The position numbers were made by a program, and so were the translations under genes. Shown in pieces: positions 6,934-14,596 of a stretch of 45,250 bases of DNA. The stretch lies in NCBI GenBank assembly GCA_963525745.1, contig CAURMH010000005.1, positions 1-45,250 on the forward strand, written 5' to 3'. The notes beneath the pieces were generated by a model. That model made no database searches and was not told the DNA's origin. It worked only from the letters and a program-made list of their open reading frames with translations. This stretch comes from CAURMH01 sp963525745. GTDB lineage: Bacteria; Pseudomonadota; Gammaproteobacteria; Enterobacterales; Pasteurellaceae. The stretch's first letter is position 1. The number at the start of each line of letters is the position of its first letter.

Positions 6934-7881
6934 TTAATCGGTCAGATTTAATTTTTGTTTCATTATTATGTTTAGTGGATCCAGCATTTCATAACGTTTT
7001 CGATACATTGAGCGCTTTTTACTCGGAATTGTGTCTAACAAGCGCTCGCACTGAAGAGGAAGTTGCCAGTAACGATGATTTTGTATTCCGCCGGCTTCGG
7101 AGAAGATAACGTCATAATCGACAAAATACCGTTTACTTTTTACAAAACGGGATTTATTTTGATAACGCTGTGGAATGCCGATCAAATTGGAATAACCGAG
7201 AAGCGCGGTAAGCATTTTCATCACTTCTACCATTAGATAGGCGGGACGTAATCCGTGGCAAAGTTTGGTTAACTGTTTTACCATTTCCTTTGAACCCTCA
7301 AAATTTGGCCCTTGAATGACTGCAATTAATAATGCGTTATTAAGTTTACCAAAAGTCAGTAAATAGACTTCCCGGTCGGTCGGCTTATGACGTAGTTCCA
7401 GTGTCCAAAAGCCTTCCATCGCTTGGTGATCATTTAACATTAGGCATAATTCGAATTCTCCCGTCAAGTCACCGAAATTAATTGGACGAGAAAAGATAAG
7501 CGGGAAAAGTGCGGTTGCTTTTTCAATATTTTTTGATTTCTGTATCGTAGCATTGGTTTCTGTAGAATCCCGAACAGAGATTTCTTCAAGTTTTTGCGGA
7601 AGAAATTGTAAATTGTCACAAATTAAGGCGAAACGTGTTGGCGCGCTGAAACGTTTATCAAGAAAACGATAAACTAAAGGATAACTAAAATTCGGACGCT
7701 CGTTCAGTAGACGAACAAGAGCCGGGGTTTGATTTACAAAATGTTCGAATTTCTTTATATAGCCGAGGTGTAATAGTGAACGCAGTCGATAACGTAATCG
7801 TTTTAAGCGATAAGATTTGCCGGCGTAATCGGGATAAAGTACATTGGCTTTAGGCCAATGATAAAACGGTTTATTGAGCAT
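6934..7881 (-). CDS. VirK/YbjX family protein (DUF535)
   Basis: A 315-residue basic protein of the DUF535 family, which includes Shigella VirK and E. coli YbjX. These are linked to envelope integrity and resistance to cationic peptides, but their activity is not known. Seen: the start LNKPFYHWPK, a basic N-terminus, ELCLMLNDHQAMEGFWTLELR in the centre, LLIAVIQGPNF, LCHGLRPAYLMVEV, and NKSRFVKSKRYFVDYDVIFSEAGG. No signal peptide or membrane helix is evident. No clear ribosome site precedes the ATG. It lies 92 bases upstream of talB on the same strand and diverges from engB with 95 bases between. Confidence 0.85.
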   Translation of the reverse strand: MLNKPFYHWPKANVLYPDYAGKSYRLKRLRYRLRSLLHLGYIKKFEHFVNQTPALVRLLNERPNFSYPLVYRFLDKRFSAPTRFALICDNLQFLPQKLEEISVRDSTETNATIQKSKNIEKATALFPLIFSRPINFGDLTGEFELCLMLNDHQAMEGFWTLELRHKPTDREVYLLTFGKLNNALLIAVIQGPNFEGSKEMVKQLTKLCHGLRPAYLMVEVMKMLTALLGYSNLIGIPQRYQNKSRFVKSKRYFVDYDVIFSEAGGIQNHRYWQLPLQCERLLDTIPSKKRSMYRKRYEMLDPLNIIMKQKLNLTD

Positions 7882-7976
7882 ATTTTATTCATTATTCAAC
7901 TTAAAATCATGCGCATTTTCCCATAATTTAGGCAAATTTACTATTTATGATATGCTATGAGTTGCGAGAGGAAATT

Positions 7977-8594
7977 ATGTCGGAAATAAAATTAAATTAT
8001 CAAAAAACACATTTTTTAATGAGTGCGCCGAATATTTGTACATTGCCGGCGGATAATGGAATCGAAATCGCTTTTGCGGGGCGTTCAAATGCGGGAAAAT
8101 CGACCGCACTTAATACGCTGACAAATCAAAAAGCGCTGGCAAGAACGTCAAAAACGCCAGGACGAACGCAATTAATTAATTTATTTGAAGTAGAGCCGCA
8201 TTGTAAGTTAGTGGATTTACCGGGTTACGGTTATGCGGCGGTGCCCGAAAAAATGAAAATTCAGTGGCAAAAATCGTTAGGTGAATATTTGCAAAAACGC
8301 GAATGTTTAGGCGGGTTGGTTGTGTTAATGGATATTCGTCATCCGTTAAAAGAGTTGGATCAGCAAATGATTCAATGGGCGGTTTCTGCCGATTTACCCG
8401 TGCTATTGTTATTGACCAAAGCGGATAAATTAAGTCAGGCGGCATGTAGTAAGCAGGTTAAAATGGTTCGAGAAGCGATTTTGCCTTTTCAAGGCGATAT
8501 TCAAGTTGAGGCTTTTTCGGCGCTGAATAAAATGGGGGTTGAAAAATTAGCGGCGAAGTTGGACGATTGGTTTGTACCGCTTTTTACTGAGTAA
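7977..8594 (+). CDS. engB: Ribosome biogenesis GTP-binding protein EngB (YsxC/YihA)
   Basis: An essential small GTPase needed for assembly of the large ribosomal subunit. In the 205-residue protein I see the P-loop GRSNAGKST, the G2/switch I region TSKTPGRTQ, G3 DLPGYG, G4 TKAD and G5 SAL. I start at the ATG at 7977 (MSEIKLNYQ), which follows GAGAGG; an in-frame ATG at 7947 lacks a ribosome site and adds ten residues not typical of the family. An uptake word (8103-8111) lies in the P-loop codons, coding for S-T-A-L. comM follows after about 100 bases with its own regulated promoter. Confidence 0.96.
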   Translation: MSEIKLNYQKTHFLMSAPNICTLPADNGIEIAFAGRSNAGKSTALNTLTNQKALARTSKTPGRTQLINLFEVEPHCKLVDLPGYGYAAVPEKMKIQWQKSLGEYLQKRECLGGLVVLMDIRHPLKELDQQMIQWAVSADLPVLLLLTKADKLSQAACSKQVKMVREAILPFQGDIQVEAFSALNKMGVEKLAAKLDDWFVPLFTE

Positions 8595-8605
8595 ATGTTT
8601 ATTTT

Positions 8606-8621
8606 TGTGATCATTATCGCA
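8606..8621 (+). promoter_or_regulatory. CRP-S-type competence site upstream of comM
   Basis: TGTGATCATTATCGCA has one canonical CRP half (TGTGA) and one competence-type half (TCGCA, the complement of TGCGA), with T-rich and A-rich flanks. Its centre (8613.5) is 48.5 bases before the -10 candidate TATAGT (8662-8667), placing it near -60. CRP-S sites with TGCGA halves are the known binding sites of CRP with Sxy at Haemophilus competence promoters, and comM belongs to that regulon. Confidence 0.75.
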
Positions 8622-8661
8622 AACTTTATTGCTTTCTAATGTTCCCATCAGCTGTTTTTTT

Positions 8662-8667
8662 TATAGT
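8662..8667 (+). promoter_or_regulatory. -10 element of the comM promoter
   Basis: TATAGT preceded by a run of T, 29 bases before the comM start. No -35 hexamer is evident, as expected of an activator-dependent promoter. Confidence 0.55.
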
Positions 8668-8696
8668 GAAACCTAAAAATTACAAAAGGGTTTACT

Positions 8697-10232
8697 ATGT
8701 CTCTTGCGATTGTTTACAGCCGCGCCTCCATGGGGGTGCAAGCCCCTCTTGTCACCATTGAAGTTCATATCAGTAATGGAAAACCGAGTTTTACTTTAGT
8801 CGGATTGCCTGAGAAAACGGTTAAAGAAGCACAAGATCGCGTACGTAGCGCATTGCTTAATGCGCAGTTTAAATATCCCGCCAAACGAATCACCGTGAAT
8901 CTTGCACCTGCCGATTTACCGAAAGAGGGCGGGCGTTTTGATTTACCCATTGCAATCGGTATTTTAGCCGCTTCCGAACAAATTAACGCAGACAAACTCA
9001 AGCAATTTGAGCTACTTGGCGAATTAGCGCTGACCGGAGAACTACGCGGCGTGCATGGCGTTATTCCAGCGATTTTAGCCGGTCAAAAAGCAAAACGAGA
9101 GTTAATTATTGCGCAGCAAAATAGTAATGAAGCCGCTTTGGTGTCCGATCATAACAGCTATTTTGCTCGGTCGTTATTAGATGTAGTGCAATTTCTGAAT
9201 AATCAAGCCCCATTGCCGCTGGCGAATGAATTATCGCAAAAACAAGACTGCGTCGGCGATTTTCCCCGTCGTATTTTGGATTTAACGGATATTATTGGTC
9301 AGCAACATGCCAAACGGGCGTTAACCATCGCCGCCGCAGGCCAACATAATCTGCTTTTTTTAGGGCCGCCGGGCACAGGTAAAACGATGTTAGCCAGTAG
9401 GTTGACCACATTGTTGCCGGAAATGACGGATCATGAAGCGATTGAAACCGCATCGGTAACAAGCCTGGTACAAAATGAGCTGAATTTCCAAAATTGGAAG
9501 CAAAGACCCTTTCGGGCGCCGCATCACAGTGCTTCTTTGCCTGCGTTGGTCGGTGGCGGAACGATTCCCAAGCCGGGAGAGATTTCGTTGGCGCATAACG
9601 GCGTGTTGTTTTTAGATGAGCTACCGGAATTTGAACGTAAAGTGTTAGATGCGCTTCGCCAACCGCTCGAAAGCGGCGAAATTGTGATTTCACGAGCGAA
9701 TGCAAAAATTCAGTTTCCGGCACGTTTTCAGTTAGTTGCCGCCATGAACCCAAGTCCGACAGGACATTATACCGGCACACATAATAGAACATCACCTCAA
9801 CAGGTTATGCGCTATTTAAATCGATTATCCGGTCCGTTTTTGGATCGCTTCGATTTATCTATCGAAGTTCCATTATTGCCGCAAGGTAGTTTACAAAATG
9901 GCGGCGATCGCGGTGAGACCAGCGAGCAGGTGAGAGAAAAAGTACTTAAAGTGCGTGAAATTCAATTGACCAGAGCGGGTAAAATTAATGCTTATTTAAC
10001 GAGTAAAGAAATTGAGCGGGATTGCAAACTTAATGAAAAAGACGCTTTATTTTTGGAAAACGCATTAAATAAACTTGGTCTTTCCGTTCGAGCCTATCAT
10101 CGTATTCTGAAGGTTTCTCGCACGATTGCCGATTTAAACAATGAACCTAAAATTTTGCAGATACATCTTGCCGAAGCGTTGGGCTATCGCGCGATGGATC
10201 GATTGTTACAAAAATTATCGAGCGCTTCCTAA
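8697..10232 (+). CDS. comM: Competence protein ComM (YifB-type Mg-chelatase-like AAA+ ATPase)
   Basis: ComM is a hexameric helicase that drives branch migration so that transformed DNA integrates over longer tracts. The 511-residue protein shows the N-terminal ChlI/Lon-like domain (1-180: SRASMGVQAPLVTIEVHIS, FTLVGLPEKTVKEAQDRVRSAL), Walker A GPPGTGKT (223-230), Walker B VLFLDELPEF, the segment RPFRAPHHSASLPALVGGG, and a C-terminal helical domain (SVRAYHRILKVSRTIADL). AAAGGG precedes the ATG. A CRP-S-type site upstream fits competence induction. The next gene, hldD, has its own promoter. Confidence 0.97.
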   Translation: MSLAIVYSRASMGVQAPLVTIEVHISNGKPSFTLVGLPEKTVKEAQDRVRSALLNAQFKYPAKRITVNLAPADLPKEGGRFDLPIAIGILAASEQINADKLKQFELLGELALTGELRGVHGVIPAILAGQKAKRELIIAQQNSNEAALVSDHNSYFARSLLDVVQFLNNQAPLPLANELSQKQDCVGDFPRRILDLTDIIGQQHAKRALTIAAAGQHNLLFLGPPGTGKTMLASRLTTLLPEMTDHEAIETASVTSLVQNELNFQNWKQRPFRAPHHSASLPALVGGGTIPKPGEISLAHNGVLFLDELPEFERKVLDALRQPLESGEIVISRANAKIQFPARFQLVAAMNPSPTGHYTGTHNRTSPQQVMRYLNRLSGPFLDRFDLSIEVPLLPQGSLQNGGDRGETSEQVREKVLKVREIQLTRAGKINAYLTSKEIERDCKLNEKDALFLENALNKLGLSVRAYHRILKVSRTIADLNNEPKILQIHLAEALGYRAMDRLLQKLSSAS

Positions 10233-10245
10233 AACGTTCTTCTTT

Positions 10246-10274
10246 TTGACCGCACTTTAGCAATCTATTACAAT
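10246..10274 (+). promoter_or_regulatory. Promoter of hldD, with its -35 inside an uptake word
   Basis: TTGACC (10246-10251), a 17-base spacer, TACAAT (10269-10274), 40 bases before the hldD start. The -35 hexamer is one base from the TTGACA consensus and its last three bases begin the uptake word ACCGCACTT (10249-10257). Confidence 0.65.
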
Positions 10275-10313
10275 GGATGCGGTTATATGAACGTTATTTA
10301 ATAAGGACATATT

Positions 10314-11246
10314 ATGATTATAGTGACCGGCGGCGCAGGAATGATTGGCAGCAATATTGTCAAGGCGTTAAACGATATCGGCCGTAAAGATATTTTAGTG
10401 GTGGATAATTTAAAAGACGGTTCAAAATTTATTAATTTGGTCGATTTGGATATTGCGGACTATTGTGATAAAGAGGATTTTCTTACGTCGATTATTGCCG
10501 GCGACAATTTAGGCGCTATTGATGTCATTTTCCATGAAGGCGCTTGTTCCGCAACAACGGAATGGGACGGTAAATATTTGATGCATAATAATTATGAATA
10601 TTCTAAGGAATTATTGCATTATGCGTTAGAACGTCAAATTCCGTTTTTCTATGCTTCATCGGCGGCGACTTATGGCGATAAAACCGAATTTATTGAGGAG
10701 CGTTGTTTTGAAGGCCCTTTAAATGCATACGGCTACTCAAAATTTTTATTCGACCAGTATGTTCGTACGATTCTGCCGGAAGCAAAATCACCGGTTTGCG
10801 GTTTTAAATATTTCAATGTATATGGCCCGCGAGAGCAACATAAAGGCTCAATGGCCAGTGTTGCGTTTCATCTAAATAATCAAATTTTAAAAGGTGAAAA
10901 TCCGAAATTATTCGCCGGTTCAGAGCATTTTTTGCGCGATTTTATTTATGTCGGCGATGTGGCTGCCGTTAACTTATGGGCGTGGAAAAACCGCGTTTCA
11001 GGTATTTTTAACTGTGGTACCGGTCGAGCCGAGAGTTTTGAAGAAGTGGCAAAAACGGTCTTGAAGTATCACGGAAAAGGCCAAATTGAAACGATTCCCT
11101 TTCCGGAGCACTTAAAATCACGTTATCAGGAATATACTCAAGCTAATCTGACAAAATTGCGCGCCGCCGGTTATCAAGACGATTTTAAAACGGTAGCGGA
11201 AGGCGTTACCGATTATATGGCGTGGCTGAATCGTAAAACAGCTTGA
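10314..11246 (+). CDS. hldD: ADP-L-glycero-D-manno-heptose 6-epimerase
   Basis: Makes ADP-L-glycero-D-manno-heptose, the donor for the inner core of lipopolysaccharide or lipooligosaccharide. The 310-residue short-chain dehydrogenase fold shows the NADP-binding GGAGMIGSN (6-14), HEGACSATTEWDG (74-86), the catalytic Y-x-x-x-K (Tyr139, Lys143, in NAYGYSKFLFDQ), and KYFNVYGPREQHKGSMASV. The start follows AAGGACATATT. waaF, which uses the product, lies 61 bases downstream. Confidence 0.97.
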   Translation: MIIVTGGAGMIGSNIVKALNDIGRKDILVVDNLKDGSKFINLVDLDIADYCDKEDFLTSIIAGDNLGAIDVIFHEGACSATTEWDGKYLMHNNYEYSKELLHYALERQIPFFYASSAATYGDKTEFIEERCFEGPLNAYGYSKFLFDQYVRTILPEAKSPVCGFKYFNVYGPREQHKGSMASVAFHLNNQILKGENPKLFAGSEHFLRDFIYVGDVAAVNLWAWKNRVSGIFNCGTGRAESFEEVAKTVLKYHGKGQIETIPFPEHLKSRYQEYTQANLTKLRAAGYQDDFKTVAEGVTDYMAWLNRKTA

Positions 11247-11307
11247 TTATTAAGTCGAAAAGTGCGGTCGAAATGTGTGGTGTTTCGACCGTATATCTAT
11301 TTTTCCT

Positions 11308-12354
11308 ATGAATATTTTAATTATCGGCCCTTCCTGGGTGGGTGACATGATGATGTCACACAGTCTATATCAACAACTCAAAAAGCAACTTCCTTATTGC
11401 CAAATTGATGTAATGGCGCCAAATTGGTGTAAGCCTCTGCTGGCAAGGATGCCGGAAGTGCGAAATGCGTTAACGCTCCCATTTGGGCATGGAACCTTAG
11501 CATTAAAAAGTCGCTATCAATTAGGAAAAAATTTACGTGGGCAATATGATATGGCGATTGTGTTGCCGAATTCGTTTAAATCCGCATTGATTCCTTATTT
11601 TGCGCAAATTCCCCTTCGTCGAGGCTGGCGGGGGGAAAGCCGTTATATTTTATTGAATGATTTGCGTAGTAATAAACGGGATTACCCGATGATGGTACAG
11701 CGTTACATTGTGCTGTCTTTTGAAAAAGACAAGGTTCCCGACGCCGCTCAATTGCCGCGTCCGCTACCTTACTTGCTTGTGGATAAGCGTCAACAAATTC
11801 AAACGCAGGAAAAGTTTACAAAATTGACCGCACTTGTGGGAAACCGTCCCGTTATCGGTTTCTGTCCCGGCGCGGAATTCGGCCCGGCAAAGCGCTGGCC
11901 GCACTACCATTATGCGCGTTTAGCGCAAATGTTGATTGCTAACGGATATCGGATTCATATTTTCGGATCGGCGAAAGATCATGCTACCGGTGAGCAAATT
12001 CGGCAAGGCTTAAGTGGAGATGAGCAGCCGTTTTGTTGTAATTTAGCCGGACAAACGGATTTAAATGAGGCGGTCGATTTGATTGCCGGTTGTTCTGCGG
12101 TCGTGACGAATGATAGCGGATTGATGCACATTGCCGCAGCGGTGGGCTGCCCTTTGGTGGCGCTCTATGGCCCAACAAGCCCGCAATACACGCCGCCGCT
12201 TTCGGAAAAAGCGGTCGTTATTCGTTTAATCGAAGGCGATTTGCTCAAAGTGCGTAAAAGCCATGATAGTAAGGAGGGGTATCATCAAAGCCTGATTGAT
12301 ATCCTGCCTGAGCGGGTTTTAGACGAATTAGTGACATTATTGGCTAAAAATTGA
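11308..12354 (+). CDS. waaF: ADP-heptose:LPS heptosyltransferase II
   Basis: Adds the second heptose to the lipopolysaccharide inner core, using the nucleotide sugar finished by HldD next door. A GT9-family protein of 348 residues: N-terminal MNILIIGPSWVGDMMMSHSL, FCPGAEFGPAKRWPHYHYA in the middle, and the donor-binding TNDSGLMHIAAAVGCPLVALYG with TSPQYTPPLS. I start at the ATG at 11308 because it gives the family opening; an in-frame upstream start at 11275 would add eleven residues coded across the flank of an uptake word. No strong ribosome site is seen. An uptake word at 11827 codes for L-T-A-L. Confidence 0.96.
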   Translation: MNILIIGPSWVGDMMMSHSLYQQLKKQLPYCQIDVMAPNWCKPLLARMPEVRNALTLPFGHGTLALKSRYQLGKNLRGQYDMAIVLPNSFKSALIPYFAQIPLRRGWRGESRYILLNDLRSNKRDYPMMVQRYIVLSFEKDKVPDAAQLPRPLPYLLVDKRQQIQTQEKFTKLTALVGNRPVIGFCPGAEFGPAKRWPHYHYARLAQMLIANGYRIHIFGSAKDHATGEQIRQGLSGDEQPFCCNLAGQTDLNEAVDLIAGCSAVVTNDSGLMHIAAAVGCPLVALYGPTSPQYTPPLSEKAVVIRLIEGDLLKVRKSHDSKEGYHQSLIDILPERVLDELVTLLAKN

Positions 12355-12412
12355 ACTTAAAGTGCGGTCGAAAACGACGGCGTTTTATGAAATAGAATAA
12401 ATAGGACGACAG

Positions 12413-13288
12413 ATGACAACTTATACTCAAGATAATGACAAACTTTACCGCTACCTCTTTCAAAACCGTGCCGTGCGGGGAGAGTGGGTGCGTTTGAATC
12501 AGACTTTTAGTGACACGCTGAATACACATCATTATCCGGCGGCTGTACGTAATTTATTAGGCGAGATGATGGTGGCGACCAGTCTGCTTACGGCGACATT
12601 AAAATTTAACGGCAATATTACCGTACAAATTCAAGGCGATGGGCCACTGCGTTTGGCGTTAGTAAACGGTAGCGATCAGCAACAAATTCGTGCGCTGGCT
12701 CGAGTTGACGACGAAATCGGCGCGGACATGGCATTGCACGAGATGGTCGGAAAAGGTGTTCTGGTGATTACGATTACGCCGCAGGACGGCGAGCGTTATC
12801 AAGGGGTCATCGGCTTGGATAAACCGACGCTCACTGAGTGTCTGGAAGACTATTTCCGTCGTTCGGAACAGCTGGACACGCAATTAATTATTCGGACGGG
12901 AGAATTCGCCGGCAAGCCTGTCGCGGCGGGAATGTTGTTGCAGGTGATGCCTGACGGAACGGGAACGGAAGACGATTTTGAGCATTTAACCACTTTAGCG
13001 GCGACGGTCAAGGATGACGAATTGTTCGGCTTAACGGCCGAGGAGCTCCTTTATCGGTTATACCACGAAGAATCGGTAGAGGTTTATCCTGCACAAAATG
13101 TCGTGTTTTTCTGTGGATGCTCGGCCGAACGTTCGGGGGCGGCATTGTTATTACTTCCTGAGGCGGAGATCGAGGATATTTTGGTTGAACATAACGGGAG
13201 CATTGATATGCAATGCGAATGTTGCGGGACGCATTATTTCTTTAATCGCGAAGCAATTAGCAAACTGAAAAGTGCCACTGCGGTGTAA
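12413..13288 (+). CDS. hslO: Redox-regulated chaperone Hsp33
   Basis: Hsp33 is a cytoplasmic holdase switched on by oxidation of its zinc centre. The 291-residue protein has the N-terminal substrate-binding domain (YLFQNRAVRGEWVRL, LLGEMMVATSLLTATLKFNG, GRLALVNG-like segment) and the C-terminal zinc switch: Cys234-x-Cys236, then 31 residues, then Cys268-x-x-Cys271. The ATG follows AGGACGACAG. It ends in front of a terminator formed by two uptake words. It is the last gene of the plus-strand run that starts at engB. Confidence 0.97.
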   Translation: MTTYTQDNDKLYRYLFQNRAVRGEWVRLNQTFSDTLNTHHYPAAVRNLLGEMMVATSLLTATLKFNGNITVQIQGDGPLRLALVNGSDQQQIRALARVDDEIGADMALHEMVGKGVLVITITPQDGERYQGVIGLDKPTLTECLEDYFRRSEQLDTQLIIRTGEFAGKPVAAGMLLQVMPDGTGTEDDFEHLTTLAATVKDDELFGLTAEELLYRLYHEESVEVYPAQNVVFFCGCSAERSGAALLLLPEAEIEDILVEHNGSIDMQCECCGTHYFFNREAISKLKSATAV

Positions 13289-13330
13289 AAGCCGAAGCGT
13301 AAAAAGGTCAATAAAGCATAAAAATAAGAG

Positions 13331-13386
13331 AAAGTGCGGTTAAAATTTCAGAAGTTTTAAACAACGTGAAAATTGACCGCACTTTA
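13331..13386. terminator. Inverted uptake-word terminator after hslO
   Basis: AAAGTGCGGT plus TAAAATTTCA (13331-13350) pairs with TGAAAATTGACCGCACTTT (13368-13386), with only small mismatches. The stem of about 18 bp is followed by ATTTTT on the plus strand. The paired uptake-word layout is a familiar Pasteurellaceae terminator type. It lies between hslO and the convergent pseudogene. Confidence 0.8.
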
Positions 13387-13395
13387 TTTTTGATT

Positions 13396-14374
13396 TTAAA
13401 TCGGATCCAGCCCGAGGGCTTTGCGTCCGTTGGCGCTGGCAATATTCCCATTGCTTCCAAATCTAGGAAACGACATCCCGCCGTTAATAAACTCAGCTCT
13501 TGCCACAGATCGCCTTCACACAGCGGTACCATATAATCGCAAATATTGTCCGTACCCAGCGCAACCGTAATGCCGCGAGGGATCATTTCATTGGCAGAGG
13601 TTAATGCGTTGTGAAACGGTTGTAAATCGTCTTTTCGGTGGCTGTCGATCCAGGCCATTGGGCAGGCTATCATCATTTGAGCTTCACGCATTTTTTCATA
13701 CAGCCGATAGCGATATTCGCGCGGATGGGTTCCGATAGATACCATGAATCCCTACAACTTGTCCTTGCATGCCGTGTTCGATTGTTTTGTCGCAAAGTTG
13801 TTCGGTTTCTTTTTCTGTCGGCGTATTGAATTTATCCACATGAACATGGCACATGATACCAAGGGATTTTGCCTTATCGAGTAAAATATCCATTGCTTTC
13901 AAACCGCGGCCGTAGTCCCGTTCATCACGATAAGGCAGACTGCCTATCATATCGATCATTTCGGCACCGATATTAAACCATTTTTGTGCGGTCGGCTCAA
14001 TCGCGCCTTTTAGCGTTTGGTTGGCAAATTTTAAAATAATGTCGCCTTTATAGGCTTCGCGTGCTTTATGAGCTTCAATAATCATGCGATCTTCGCAAAC
14101 CGGATCGATATCAACAAAGATGCCAAATGCCATTACGCCTTGTGCAATCATAAGTTCGGGATTGACAAAAGCGCGCGTAATAATCATCAATACTCGAATT
14201 GCGTTTGACTTTATCAACTAAATCCCATTTTGTTGGAGATCACAATTATGGTAAATGCTGATTTTTTCCGGCGTCATGGTAAACGCGCGATCAGCAATGG
14301 GAATTTACCCAACCGCCTTTTTTGATAATTTCATCGCGAATATAAGTTTTAAAGCTACGAACATGGTTCTTCAT
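13396..14374 (-). pseudogene. Amidohydrolase (cytosine deaminase-like), broken by several frameshifts
   Basis: Read on the minus strand with frame changes, a complete metal-dependent amidohydrolase can be followed. It starts at the ATG at 14374 (MKNHVRSFKTYIRDEIIKKG, with GGAG before it). The metal motif should read S-H-C-H-A-D-R-A but the frame breaks at S-H-C near 14305. A further break falls in an A-run near 14235, another near 14190, another near 13740 (GQVVGIHG into SIGTHPREYR), and another near 13450 (FLDLEAM into NIASANGRKALGLDPI), ending at TAA 13396-13398. Intact blocks include HVHVDKFNTPTEKETEQLCD and VALGTDNICDYMVPLCEGD, with the late metal Asp. Five breaks in under 1 kb, with none in the neighbours, indicate real decay. 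The substrate is unknown; cytosine deaminase is the nearest family I recognise. Confidence 0.88.
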
Positions 14375-14596
14375 GCTGACTCCGTCAAAAGAAAGGATAA
14401 AAATAAGACAGAAAGTGAGAAGATTACTAATTGAGGACGAATGGAAAGGAGACATTCTGACTTGATGAATTGTTTACAATGTTATTGAAAATTCTCAGAT
14501 TTTAATTAATAACATCTTTTCAGTTCTATAATTAGCCGAGGGACAAGTATACCTTTTCAATGGGTAAAAATCCATCACTTTAGGCATGAATTCCTA

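Noticed and set aside
9292..9795. Long open frame on the minus strand inside comM
   Set aside because: It is a shadow of the strongly supported comM gene, with an arginine- and histidine-rich composition typical of antisense frames and no start signal.
13832..13840. TTATCCACA, an exact DnaA box
   Set aside because: It is a single copy within the coding sequence of the amidohydrolase pseudogene, with no cluster of boxes or AT-rich unwinding region.
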